The position numbers and the translations under genes are program-made. A stretch of 26,825 nucleotides of DNA from Pirum gemmata. Taxonomy: Eukaryota > Opisthokonta > Ichthyosporea. Below, piece after piece: positions 8,595 through 17,018 of this stretch; within the stretch, counting starts at the first letter, position 1; each line of letters begins with the position of its first letter. The notes beneath the pieces are model-generated. The model was not told the DNA's origin. It was given only the letters and a program-made list of their open reading frames with translations, and searched no databases. The DNA is taken from positions 1-26,825 of the forward strand of contig PDIN01000011.1 of assembly GCA_002812295.1 (NCBI GenBank), given 5' to 3'.

Positions 8595-8919
8595 TTGTGT
8601 GTGGTTTTTTTGTTTGTTGTTGGTGTTGTTGTTGTTGGTGGTGTTGTTGGTGTTGTTGTTGGTGTTGGTGTTGTTGTGATTTAGACTGATCATAATGAAT
8701 TGAATTATATTGTTTTGATACGTCCGAAGAGAGCATAATAGTGTCGGCTACTTCTTCGGAAAACGATAGGAACATTCGCACACAACAGTAGCGTTTAATA
8801 TTTAGATGATCTAAGGCCTTTTTATGACTAAACTTCTCGTTGTTTAAGTAATGCTTGTATTGTTGATAGTAACGTCCTATAACCTTTCCACAAGTGAAGC
8901 ATCTAACAGGAAAAAACAT
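8407..8919 (-). CDS. RNA polymerase subunit RPB10 (RpoN-like) with a Gln/His-rich tail
   Basis: The N-terminus MFFPVRCFTCGKVIGRYY and the later KALDHLNIKRYCCVRMF match RPB10 (ABC10-beta), including the zinc-binding CX2C and CC pairs. RPB10 is a small structural subunit in the core of RNA polymerase and is encoded by many large DNA viruses. The usual protein is about 70 residues; this frame gives 170. Residues ~75-100 are Gln/His repeats and the last ~70 are Ser/Asn-rich with no known domain. That extra part overlaps the start of the downstream membrane protein in another frame, so the true C-terminus is uncertain. It diverges from the 816-residue gene across a 131-base AT-rich gap. Confidence 0.9.
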   Translation of the reverse strand: MFFPVRCFTCGKVIGRYYQQYKHYLNNEKFSHKKALDHLNIKRYCCVRMFLSFSEEVADTIMLSSDVSKQYNSIHYDQSKSQQHQHQQQHQQHHQQQQHQQQTKKPHTNAGTSSMASNNINISSYSDGFSDVKTNLLEASYLPSTVSEFLGNNERSNDYPIENFTSTGLE

Positions 8920-9050
8920 TTTTTTCTTATTATTCTCTTTTTTTTTTTTAATTTACTTTTTATACTTTTTATACTTTTTATACTTTTTATACTTTTTTTT
9001 TTTAATTGATAAAAAAAATTGATAAAAAAAAATTAAATTAATAATAAAAA
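8920..9050. promoter_or_regulatory. Divergent promoter region with ACTTTTTATA repeats
   Basis: Lies between RPB10 (minus) and the 816-residue gene (plus), so it should hold both promoters. It contains four to five copies of a 10-base ACTTTTTATA unit (about 8954-8999) and two TTGATAAAAAAA units. One of these makes an exact AAAATTGA at 9015-9022, 29 bases before the plus-strand ATG. That octamer is the mimivirus early promoter core, but there it usually sits further upstream. Confidence 0.5.
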
Positions 9051-11501
9051 ATGTCCAGTACAAGAAATGATGTGATATTAGATATTCGGGTTGAAAATGA
9101 TATCGTAGCCGAGAATAAAAAAATCAAAGACGAACAAGCCAAACTTATTTTATCACATAAAGAAGCATTAGAAGTCACGTTGACAAAATTTAATAACCTA
9201 ACCGATAAACTAAAAAATACTAAAAACGAAGACGAAAAAACTCGGCTTCAAAATGAAATACATTCGACAATTATAGAAACCAACAGCATCAATAACGAAA
9301 CTCATAATATGTTAGTGAACTTGAATAGACAAAAAACAGAGTTGATTAACAAGAGAGTTCGGAAAACAATAGAAACTCGAATAACCGAGTTAGAAAATGA
9401 TATAAAAAACACCAATATCGGTAATAACAATGTCGTCAATAGTAAAATGTTCCTAATTATGGCTTTAGACCGATTAAAAAACATTAATTATGACCGAAAA
9501 CACAAAAATTCTAAAATATCGGTGTTTAATAGTAATAATTGCCCAAAGGCTAATAGCGATACTAAACGCAAACTAGTTAGTAATTTTCACTATAATAGAG
9601 ACTATTTAATCAACGATTTAATGAAATGTAACGTTCAACACTGGTTAACCAATGATAATATTAGAATTGCAACAAAACAAATTTATAAATGTCCTAACGT
9701 TAATAACACTGCTGGTTGTTTAACTTATACGTATCATTCCTTTATGGACGACTCTTACAACATCAATTTAATGGTGGACTATGTAACCAACTTAACCAAA
9801 GCTTTTGATATTGTTCAAGATATAATTAGTAGCAATAGTCAAATACAAAACAAATTTATTATAGTTGACGACAGTGTTATAGTTACGGGAAATACTGGAG
9901 ACTTGACGACCATGTTTAAAAGTATTGTAGGCCAGTCTGCTTTTTTATTATCAAGCAACGAAATTGATTTTGACAAATTACGTAATAGTGATTACTATCT
10001 TCAAAACGAAAACAAAAAGAATCGGTTACTGGTTAAAATTGATGGTATAGTGGTTGCTACACTTATTATGTTAATAAGTCTTGGTACAGTGATTTATGGT
10101 AGAGTCAAGTATATTAATGATACTTATGAAGATGATGTAAATGTAAACATGCCATTGTTTGATAAAACTTGGTCTCAAGTAGCGGCCAAGATACGTCAGT
10201 TGAACGAATACATAGACGGCTTCATTAAAAATAGAATCACTGAACAAGATATACGTAATATCAAATCAATTATTGAATATCTAACTTCCGTTTGTAACAA
10301 CATTAATTTCCATTATTTTGACTCAAAAACCTTGAAGGAGAAGAATTATAACATAAAAAATACAACCGGTTTTAAGGTTAATATTGCAAAATTAACAAAA
10401 AAACATTTATTAGATTCATTAAAAAAAATACAACGGACTAAAATAGAAGATGAACGTTCTTTATTTAACATGTTAACCGATAATGACAGTGAAGTAATGA
10501 AGGCCTTACAGGAAGATTTTCAAAGTAATTTTATAAAGTACCAAAATATTGTCCACCAGCAATTATTTACCTACTATCTAAAAGGCTATATATTTCCCTT
10601 CTTAAACTTATTTGGTTATTCTTATAACCTCGGCATACCCATTGCCTTGAAGGAAAACCATATTACTAAAGAAATGTATGATAATAATTACAAATATAAC
10701 ACCCTTAGTAACTTTCTTAATATAAGTGGATTTATTGAAAATGATTTAATTGAAGTTATATGTATTGTTCTGCTTGTGTTACTACAGTTATTAACTTATG
10801 GTATTATTCTTATTCCCAAGGTCGAGGACATTGTCCTGTACTATTACGAAAAGCCAGTGTCCTACAACATATGCGTTTCGAACAATGACAGTGATTCCTA
10901 TATAGGTATCAAATCAAAAATAATGGTCTATATAGTTCCCAATAGTCTAAATTTAAAACCGGACGTGACTGAAGGTATCCAGCAAAGGGTTATTTTTAAT
11001 GATCAAGGTATATTAGGTAGTAGCGACTTAAGATCACAAACTTCTCATTATGCGTCGGTTAAAAGAATGTTTGATTTAGTTGACAATTTAAAATACAACT
11101 TTAATTCAGAAGACGACCAAAACATCAAAAATAATTATGACGTTTTTATAAGAGTGGGTATTGAAAACACTGTTAAAACATTAGGTAAGTTTCTTAGTAA
11201 TAGTGATTTGAAAGATTTGATGGCTCCTTTAATCAATTCAAATTTGAAAAATTTACAAATAAATCAAGTATATAATATTATTAATACAATGATTATAAAC
11301 ATGGGTTCAAAATCTAATCTATCCTTTAGCAAATTACCCACTTCCGAACATATTAATTACATAAATTTAGTTAGTAGTAAGAATACTCTTCAAACTAGTA
11401 ATACTCGAAGTACAATGCTACAAGATAACTATTATAAAGCAATTAGTTCTTTTAAATTATTTTTAAATACTTTTATTAAACCGGAAAAAATACTTTATTA
11501 A
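9051..11501 (+). CDS. Large two-TM coiled-coil protein of unknown function
   Basis: An 816-residue protein that I do not recognise. Residues ~10-135 are Lys/Glu/Asn-rich and look like a coiled coil. Two clear hydrophobic segments follow: about 325-350 (IDGIVVATLIMLISLGTVIYG) and 566-590 (LIEVICIVLLVLLQLLTYGI). The region between them (~220 residues) and the parts before 325 and after 590 are mixed and soluble-looking. With both helices spanning, the central domain would lie on one face of a membrane and both termini on the other. Cys residues in NNCPKAN, MKCNVQH and YKCPNVNNTAGC cluster around 160-225 and could pair. No low-complexity expansions are present, unlike most neighbours. Virion membrane protein is my best guess. 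Confidence 0.75.
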   Translation: MSSTRNDVILDIRVENDIVAENKKIKDEQAKLILSHKEALEVTLTKFNNLTDKLKNTKNEDEKTRLQNEIHSTIIETNSINNETHNMLVNLNRQKTELINKRVRKTIETRITELENDIKNTNIGNNNVVNSKMFLIMALDRLKNINYDRKHKNSKISVFNSNNCPKANSDTKRKLVSNFHYNRDYLINDLMKCNVQHWLTNDNIRIATKQIYKCPNVNNTAGCLTYTYHSFMDDSYNINLMVDYVTNLTKAFDIVQDIISSNSQIQNKFIIVDDSVIVTGNTGDLTTMFKSIVGQSAFLLSSNEIDFDKLRNSDYYLQNENKKNRLLVKIDGIVVATLIMLISLGTVIYGRVKYINDTYEDDVNVNMPLFDKTWSQVAAKIRQLNEYIDGFIKNRITEQDIRNIKSIIEYLTSVCNNINFHYFDSKTLKEKNYNIKNTTGFKVNIAKLTKKHLLDSLKKIQRTKIEDERSLFNMLTDNDSEVMKALQEDFQSNFIKYQNIVHQQLFTYYLKGYIFPFLNLFGYSYNLGIPIALKENHITKEMYDNNYKYNTLSNFLNISGFIENDLIEVICIVLLVLLQLLTYGIILIPKVEDIVLYYYEKPVSYNICVSNNDSDSYIGIKSKIMVYIVPNSLNLKPDVTEGIQQRVIFNDQGILGSSDLRSQTSHYASVKRMFDLVDNLKYNFNSEDDQNIKNNYDVFIRVGIENTVKTLGKFLSNSDLKDLMAPLINSNLKNLQINQVYNIINTMIINMGSKSNLSFSKLPTSEHINYINLVSSKNTLQTSNTRSTMLQDNYYKAISSFKLFLNTFIKPEKILY

Positions 11502-11525
11502 TTTTTAATATTTAATTTTTATTAT

Positions 11526-14009
11526 TTAATTTTTCTTAAATCGAGCCAACAGATTGAAGGTGTTGTTATTGGTAATTACTACTTCCGGGATTCGAACTTT
11601 ACAATTACCAACATAAAATTGTCGCAAATCATCCAAATTTCTATTAACATAAAAGACCAGTTGTTTTTGGAAATCATAAAGGGCATGCAAGTCGCAAAGA
11701 TTGTGGTCGTTACTATTAAAATTCAAATGAACTAGTGATTGGTCCAACTTGTCATTTTGTAAAACCGACTTCAGAAAAGTATGCAATTGAGAATGGATCT
11801 TATTAGGTTGTGTTCTTTTGAAAAGGTTTAAATACCGTTCGAATTTCCGGTAAAGCATACGATTATTAATAATAAGCTCATCATTGACAGTAGAGTAAAC
11901 AACAACATTGGTTAGTGACCCGGGTTTATATGTTTTAAATTTTGTCATTTGATCAAACCAATTTTCGGGTAGTTTGTCTTCGCAAATAAACGATTGTCCG
12001 TCGTTCTTATGCCATTCTATATTATCCATTAGAAATTTAAAATCTACAAACCCAACCCCTGTCGTAGTCATATAATCATCATCATCACTGATTTCTCCCG
12101 GTTCTTTTGTTTTCTCAGATCCATCATTTACTTCGACCTCGACACTGACATCGGTCTCAGTCTCGGTCTCGGTTTCATTTGTCTCGACCATCTCGACCTC
12201 GGATCTTGTTGTTGTTTCATTTGTCTCGACCATCTCGACCTCGGATCTTGTTGTTGTTTTATTTGTCTCGACCACGGTCTCTCTAATCTTTTCTCTTATA
12301 GATTTCAATAAAGTTTCCACGCTATAAAGCTGCCTTCTAAAATGCTGAAGCCTAGATTCAAATAAAGATTCAAAAAGCGAATAATAAAAATAACTTAGCT
12401 TTTTCAATAAAAACTGTACACTTTTCAAGCACTTGTATTTCATATATCGAGTCGAGTCTGAATGGTTTATCCTATCGTAGTCCATTTTTTCTAGACGTTG
12501 TTTGAAAAATAAATCGTTATTTTTCAAAAAATCGGTCACGTCAAAATGATTACTTATAGTTAAATGTAATATTGTATTACAATTAATTAGCGAATGTAAT
12601 AACTGGAACATAAAAAACTGTTTTGGAGCATCATCATAGAATAAGTAAAATATGGAATTGTACAAGTAACGACTACCAAAAGTAATATTCTCATTATTTA
12701 AGTAATCCCCAAAGTCATCTTCAACATCTCGTCTTCTTTGGTTTAAGTCGGAAATAATTAAATCAATGATTACCTCGTACCCGCTAACAAATCTAACATT
12801 GTTGTTCACTTTGCTAATATTGTCGAGGTAACGAAACGACTTGTTAAATTTTGCTATTTGGTTCGAACGAGCTTTCATTTGCCATCTACTGAGCATATTA
12901 TGAACTTGATCAAGAATCACATTAATGTCACTGTACTCGGACGCCGCAGTTTCATATTTGTCATTATAAATCTGTAAAGTGTTGGCATTATACGTAATAG
13001 AACAGTGGTAACAAAACACTACTCTATCTTGGTTACTACTATTGATGATTTTTCGATTACAATACAAGCACAAGGTAACTCGGTAATATTTTACAGTGTC
13101 CGTTATATTGGAGCATTTAATACAAGGCATATGGTTACAACCAGCTATGAGAATATAATGATGGAACATAGACAGGCCAAGGTTTTTCAAGTACCGTTCA
13201 CATTCTTCTTCTGGGAAATACTTTGGCGCAGTGGGGTAAAGGATACTTCGTTCAAAAATATCGCCAAAATTCCGCGGCAAAGAAGCCCTTTCGTTTACCG
13301 GATTTAGATTTTCAAACTCATCTCGACCAGGAATTGGTAAAAAATCAAACAAGGTTGTTAACTTATCAAAGGAAGCTTGATGCAACTGAAGGTGGTTATT
13401 ATCAAAAGCAAAATGTGAGATTAATTCTAAAAATTTTTCCCCATAAATCTTTTCATTTTCCATCTTAGGGATAGCTACAAAATACTCTGGGTCTTCCTTT
13501 AAGAAAATTCGGCCTGTGCAATTAGTATTAGTACACTTTTCTAGTGGTACAAATGCGTTAAAAAACATTTCCGTATTAACATCATAGTTTTTTTCTGTCT
13601 GAACTTCCCCTTGGACCATGGAAATACCTCTTCGGATTTTCATTATTTGCGAAACCGTGTTATTCAATAACTCTCGGTGTTCTTGAACTCGGCTTAGATG
13701 GTCTTCTTTGCTTTCTAAACGTTTAATAAACTGTAAAGTCTCTTGGAACTTGCCCTCTTCTATTCGAAAAAATAATTCTCCTCGGGCCTCGTTAATTTTT
13801 TCTAAATCCCGTTTACTAATACACTTGGTTACATTATTAAATTCCAATAACTTGTGGCAATTCATACACTCATTTTTCAATTTGGTACAAGCGTAGTTAA
13901 TGAAACAATGACTACAGCAAATATACGCACATGACCAGCATTCAACAGGTTTTCGTTTCTCTACAGTGAAGTTGTAAGCACAAACATTGCATTCTTGTTT
14001 TTTAGTCAT
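11526..14009 (-). CDS. Large RING/IBR-like zinc-finger protein (putative E3 ubiquitin ligase family)
   Basis: An 827-residue protein. The N-terminal zinc module has Cys at 7, 10, 24, 27, 31, 32, 35, 41, 48 and 51 and His at 34, with the pattern CxVCxxxF..RKPxxCxxC..CxxCF..CMNC. This matches the RING domain of a widespread giant-virus RING-IBR family. A coiled-coil-like stretch follows, then CTNTNCTGRIF (C159, C164), and CxH/CxxC pairs at 291-299, 314-317 and 333-336 (CYHCSITYN) resembling the later zinc modules. Spacing is much looser than in the usual ~400-residue family and the 340-827 part is unassigned. It includes a 14-residue duplicated segment (VETNETTTRSEVEM) and a TETETE run at about 575-620. 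Ubiquitin ligase activity is inferred from family only. Confidence 0.65.
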   Translation of the reverse strand: MTKKQECNVCAYNFTVEKRKPVECWSCAYICCSHCFINYACTKLKNECMNCHKLLEFNNVTKCISKRDLEKINEARGELFFRIEEGKFQETLQFIKRLESKEDHLSRVQEHRELLNNTVSQIMKIRRGISMVQGEVQTEKNYDVNTEMFFNAFVPLEKCTNTNCTGRIFLKEDPEYFVAIPKMENEKIYGEKFLELISHFAFDNNHLQLHQASFDKLTTLFDFLPIPGRDEFENLNPVNERASLPRNFGDIFERSILYPTAPKYFPEEECERYLKNLGLSMFHHYILIAGCNHMPCIKCSNITDTVKYYRVTLCLYCNRKIINSSNQDRVVFCYHCSITYNANTLQIYNDKYETAASEYSDINVILDQVHNMLSRWQMKARSNQIAKFNKSFRYLDNISKVNNNVRFVSGYEVIIDLIISDLNQRRRDVEDDFGDYLNNENITFGSRYLYNSIFYLFYDDAPKQFFMFQLLHSLINCNTILHLTISNHFDVTDFLKNNDLFFKQRLEKMDYDRINHSDSTRYMKYKCLKSVQFLLKKLSYFYYSLFESLFESRLQHFRRQLYSVETLLKSIREKIRETVVETNKTTTRSEVEMVETNETTTRSEVEMVETNETETETETDVSVEVEVNDGSEKTKEPGEISDDDDYMTTTGVGFVDFKFLMDNIEWHKNDGQSFICEDKLPENWFDQMTKFKTYKPGSLTNVVVYSTVNDELIINNRMLYRKFERYLNLFKRTQPNKIHSQLHTFLKSVLQNDKLDQSLVHLNFNSNDHNLCDLHALYDFQKQLVFYVNRNLDDLRQFYVGNCKVRIPEVVITNNNTFNLLARFKKN
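12173..12274. repeat. 42-bp tandem repeat in the RING/IBR-like gene
   Basis: Two near-identical 42-base copies (12173-12214, 12215-12256) and a partial third (to 12274), coding a 14-residue unit on the minus strand. A CTCGGT hexamer run coding Thr-Glu lies just beside it at about 12150-12172. Confidence 0.9.
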
Positions 14010-14177
14010 TTTTTTTTTTTAATAATAATATTTTTTTTTTTAATTTTTTTTTTTTTATTTTTTTTTTTTTTTATTTTTTTTTTTTAATAATAATATTTTT
14101 TTTTTTAATAATTTTTTTTTTATGTTTTTTTTTTAAAAAAAAATTTTTTAAATACTTTTTTTAAAATAATAAAAATC
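14010..14177. promoter_or_regulatory. Divergent promoter gap made almost entirely of T runs
   Basis: Separates the RING-like gene (minus) from the 88-residue gene (plus). It is long T homopolymers broken by A and contains two copies of TAATAATAATATTTTTTTTT (about 14020 and 14085). It must hold both promoters. No coding sequence is seen. Confidence 0.5.
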
Positions 14178-14444
14178 ATGATTGTAACGCCTCCTACCGT
14201 GTCCGAAATGGAATTTATTCCACCAAAAATTATTTACAATCAAAATACGTCTATAGTACAACAAATGATTGCTAATCACTTGGCTACGGATTGCGGACCG
14301 TATTTTCCCACAGAAGAAGATATTTCACACACCATAACCCCTTATAATTATTTTCCTTATACCAAATGGTATGTGGATGACTATTTGTGTGAAACCCCTA
14401 AAGTATTTGATAGACTAGCCGGGTTCAGAAAAAGATATTTTTGA
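14178..14444 (+). CDS. Small conserved-looking protein, possibly virion-associated
   Basis: An 88-residue protein without membrane segments. The C-terminal part, PYNYFPYTKWYVDDYLCET then KVFDRLAGFRKRYF, resembles a motif I associate with small giant-virus virion proteins (roughly PY..W..xDY....P.V.DR.AG.R). I cannot confirm this without a search. The ATG is preceded by an A/T-only gap. It sits next to the DPRFTGYG-family protein, which supports a structural module. Confidence 0.6.
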   Translation: MIVTPPTVSEMEFIPPKIIYNQNTSIVQQMIANHLATDCGPYFPTEEDISHTITPYNYFPYTKWYVDDYLCETPKVFDRLAGFRKRYF

Positions 14445-14451
14445 TTATTTA

Positions 14452-14781
14452 TCAAGCTTTATATTGAGCTTCATATTGACTTAAGATATTTAATTGATGC
14501 TGGGCATTATCATTATTGTTCATGATTACTAATTTTGGGTTTGTTACCGGGATGGCTTTAGGAAATGCATCATTAAAACCATTCATTTCTAATTTGATGG
14601 GAGTATTCAATGATCTAGCAATAGCATGTGTATGATTGTTAGCGGGAGCTTTACTTTGTTCGAAATTTTGTAGCATTTGTAACTGTTCAACTGCATTGTT
14701 TTGAGTATTCATAAAAATTTCTTGTTTAGGAGAGATGTTGGGAATACCTTTGGGGAAAGCATCGTTAAAACCGGTTTGCAT
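14452..14781 (-). CDS. Small protein built from an internal duplication
   Basis: A 109-residue protein made of two similar halves: GFNDAFPKGIPNISPK...NNAVEQLQMLQNFEQ and GFNDAFPKAIPVTNPK...DNAQHQLNILSQYEAQ. They start at about residues 4 and 69 and are joined by a short Asn/His/Ala linker. I do not recognise the unit. There are no Cys and no membrane segment; each half ends in an amphipathic helix-like stretch. It diverges from the 359-residue gene over a 59-base A-rich gap and converges on the 88-residue gene with 7 bases between stops. Confidence 0.7.
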   Translation of the reverse strand: MQTGFNDAFPKGIPNISPKQEIFMNTQNNAVEQLQMLQNFEQSKAPANNHTHAIARSLNTPIKLEMNGFNDAFPKAIPVTNPKLVIMNNNDNAQHQLNILSQYEAQYKA

Positions 14782-14840
14782 TGTTTCTTTTTAATAATAC
14801 AATAAAAAAAAAAATATAAAAATAAAAATAAAAATAAAAC

Positions 14841-15920
14841 ATGAAAACAACAGAAGATTATACTGGTGGTAGCATAGTCTATCATGCTCCCATGGTTCCC
14901 GACCGTATAATCGAACATAGAATGACGGATATCGATAAAATCAAACCATTAGAGTTTACTTCCTCGGAAAAGTATGATTATTGGCATCCCGACACGTTGA
15001 ATAGCGAATTAATGGTAGCGCCATGTAATGAACCTATTAGTAGTACTAATAATACTATTAGTAATCTTAAGGACGAACCAACTGTATACGCTTTCAAACC
15101 AGGCGAAGAACCGCCTTGTTTTCAAAAACAAAACGGCTTGAAATATGGTCCCGACAAAGGACAAGTTCTAGTCCCGGAATTGGACGAGGATTCGGAACGG
15201 TATGGGATCCGTATTCATTTAAATTGTCCAGGTGACTTTGACATGTTAGATGATTGTAACTACAACGTAAGTCAAAGAATATTTTCCAACTTACCCGCTA
15301 ATCAAACCATCCACGTACCTAATCAAACTGATCCCGAATACAACTATTATAATAGACTACTCAATACTGTCCCTTTGCAACCCGGGTTATACGTGAACAA
15401 CCAGGTCACCTTTCCCATTAATGATATGATGGGAATAAGTCATGCACAGAAGGAGCTAGAAGTAAAAACTATGAAAGACGAGAATAATAATGTTGTATAT
15501 TATGAAAAAGATCCTAGAATCATGCTCCCAGTCAACCCCGACATCGTTCAAGAACAACAATTGGATTACAAGGTCGACTTACCCAACATTAGTAATGTCT
15601 ATGATCCGAGATTTACCGGTTATGGAAGTAGCAATCGTAGTTATATTGATCCCGTTATGGAAAACCGGCAATTTTACTACAAGGATGTAGAAAGTGCTAA
15701 ATATGGAAATTATTTTATTAGATCAAAAATTGATACCTTACCATTCGCCGAAAAACCAGGACTGAAGACGGATCTCAACCTATGTAATTTACGGCAACGA
15801 GTTAATGAAAAGTACATGGAGGACACTATAGATTTTAGATCAAGTTTACAAAATACTTTAATGCAGAAGTCCGTGGAAAAAGTACGCCAACAACGTATGG
15901 CCCCTATTCGAACTTTTTAA
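14841..15920 (+). CDS. Conserved giant-virus protein with the DPRFTGYG signature, likely virion structural
   Basis: A 359-residue protein. At residues 253-285 it reads VYDPRFTGYGSSNRSYIDP then REF-like QFYYKDVESAKYGNYFIRSKID, a signature I recall from hypothetical proteins shared by several giant virus families and thought to be virion-associated. The rest is Pro/Asn/Tyr-rich with no membrane segment and no enzymatic motif, fitting an extended structural or scaffold-like protein. The ATG follows an (A)nTA-rich leader. It is followed on the same strand by the 342-residue gene. The family assignment is from memory of the motif; the name and exact role are not known to me. Confidence 0.7.
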   Translation: MKTTEDYTGGSIVYHAPMVPDRIIEHRMTDIDKIKPLEFTSSEKYDYWHPDTLNSELMVAPCNEPISSTNNTISNLKDEPTVYAFKPGEEPPCFQKQNGLKYGPDKGQVLVPELDEDSERYGIRIHLNCPGDFDMLDDCNYNVSQRIFSNLPANQTIHVPNQTDPEYNYYNRLLNTVPLQPGLYVNNQVTFPINDMMGISHAQKELEVKTMKDENNNVVYYEKDPRIMLPVNPDIVQEQQLDYKVDLPNISNVYDPRFTGYGSSNRSYIDPVMENRQFYYKDVESAKYGNYFIRSKIDTLPFAEKPGLKTDLNLCNLRQRVNEKYMEDTIDFRSSLQNTLMQKSVEKVRQQRMAPIRTF

Positions 15921-15937
15921 TTTTTTATTTGAAAAAA

Positions 15938-15945
15938 AAATATTT
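15938..15945 (+). promoter_or_regulatory. AAATATTT palindrome upstream of the 342-residue gene
   Basis: An exact AAATATTT within A9-TA-TTTTA, 45 bases before the ATG at 15990 and 18 bases past the previous stop. Either a promoter element or part of a 3'-end hairpin of the upstream gene. Confidence 0.35.
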
Positions 15946-15989
15946 TATTTTAAATTTATAAATAATAAATATATAAATATATAAATAAA

Positions 15990-17018
15990 ATGGTTGGACA
16001 GAACAAGGAAGTTTTAAAAGTACAAGTAGATGTTGATAATGATGATGCCATCCCTGACTCGCCTAAAAAGAAAAAACGCAAACGACGTAACTCTCCTCAT
16101 CCCAAGATGTTAAGTAAGAAAGATAAACTTCTTATTTCTGAGACCAATAAAAACAAACTAGCAGCCTTATCATATGCCGATAGTGTCCGAGGAGCTTCTT
16201 CTTCTTCTACTTCTTCTTCATCAACGGAACCAGAACAAGAAGGAGAATTAAAAAAAAAAGTTTTATCACTCACCAACATGGACGGTTTAGCCTATACAAA
16301 TATTTCCCAAGACGATAAAAAAATGGAAAATGTTCATGATATTCGATTTATCACGTCAAAAAAAAGTTGTCTAGTTATTCAAAGCAAAGACATCAATTAT
16401 AAAAATACCTTTTTAACTTATGATGGCGATTTTCGTCCATTTTATTTTAGTATAAAAAAAGTGAAAACAAAAAATTATAGTGTAGAAGTGTTCCTCCGCA
16501 ATAATATTCAAACCGAGGTTCATCCTAACTCGTATTGTCAAATGTACGACTTTAGTGATATAGAGCATTATATTGTAGGTGGTAATACTATTGAACAAAC
16601 TAAAATGTTGGGTGAGAACTATGGTATTGGTAATAGTATCATTATGAAATTTATTTCGCCAATAATAACAAAAGACCAAGGTCCTTTCTTTAAATATGTA
16701 TATGTCGGTACACGGTTAGTTATATTTTATACCCGTGAAGTAATTATCGATTATTTATCATACCTCAGTCAAGGTAAAGTGCCTTGGTCTATTGCTTTTG
16801 GTCAAAAGTATGTCTATGATTTGACTAGTATGGTGTACTACGAACGAGCCGACATAAGTAAAATGTTGAACGACCAACCTTATAAAAACATACAAGAAAT
16901 ATTATTTTACCAAGACAACACCGGCGTCAGCAAACCTATTCCAAGTCGTGTTTTGGAAAGTCGAGGGCTGTCATCCACAGATAGCTACATAAAATACATG
17001 ATTAATGAAGTTTTTTAA
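15990..17018 (+). CDS. Uncharacterised protein with a basic N-terminal patch
   Basis: A 342-residue protein I do not recognise. Residues 26-33 are KKKKRKRR within an acidic/Pro context, resembling a nuclear localisation signal or nucleic-acid-binding patch. A Ser/Thr run (about 69-79) and a Glu-rich segment follow. From ~105 to the end the protein looks globular and beta-rich (many Tyr, Phe, Ile, Val). No catalytic motif or membrane segment is visible. The promoter-like AAATATTT upstream is shared with the 137-, 75- and 539-residue genes. Confidence 0.7.
   Translation: MVGQNKEVLKVQVDVDNDDAIPDSPKKKKRKRRNSPHPKMLSKKDKLLISETNKNKLAALSYADSVRGASSSSTSSSSTEPEQEGELKKKVLSLTNMDGLAYTNISQDDKKMENVHDIRFITSKKSCLVIQSKDINYKNTFLTYDGDFRPFYFSIKKVKTKNYSVEVFLRNNIQTEVHPNSYCQMYDFSDIEHYIVGGNTIEQTKMLGENYGIGNSIIMKFISPIITKDQGPFFKYVYVGTRLVIFYTREVIIDYLSYLSQGKVPWSIAFGQKYVYDLTSMVYYERADISKMLNDQPYKNIQEILFYQDNTGVSKPIPSRVLESRGLSSTDSYIKYMINEVF

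Noticed and set aside
9015-9022. AAAATTGA as proof of a mimivirus relative
   Set aside because: Only one clear copy upstream of a gene was noticed, closer to the ATG than usual, in DNA where such a match is likely by chance.
14709-14918. Phe/Leu-rich minus-strand frame over the start of the 359-residue gene
   Set aside because: Its hydrophobic run is the reverse reading of an A-rich leader and it overlaps two better-supported genes.
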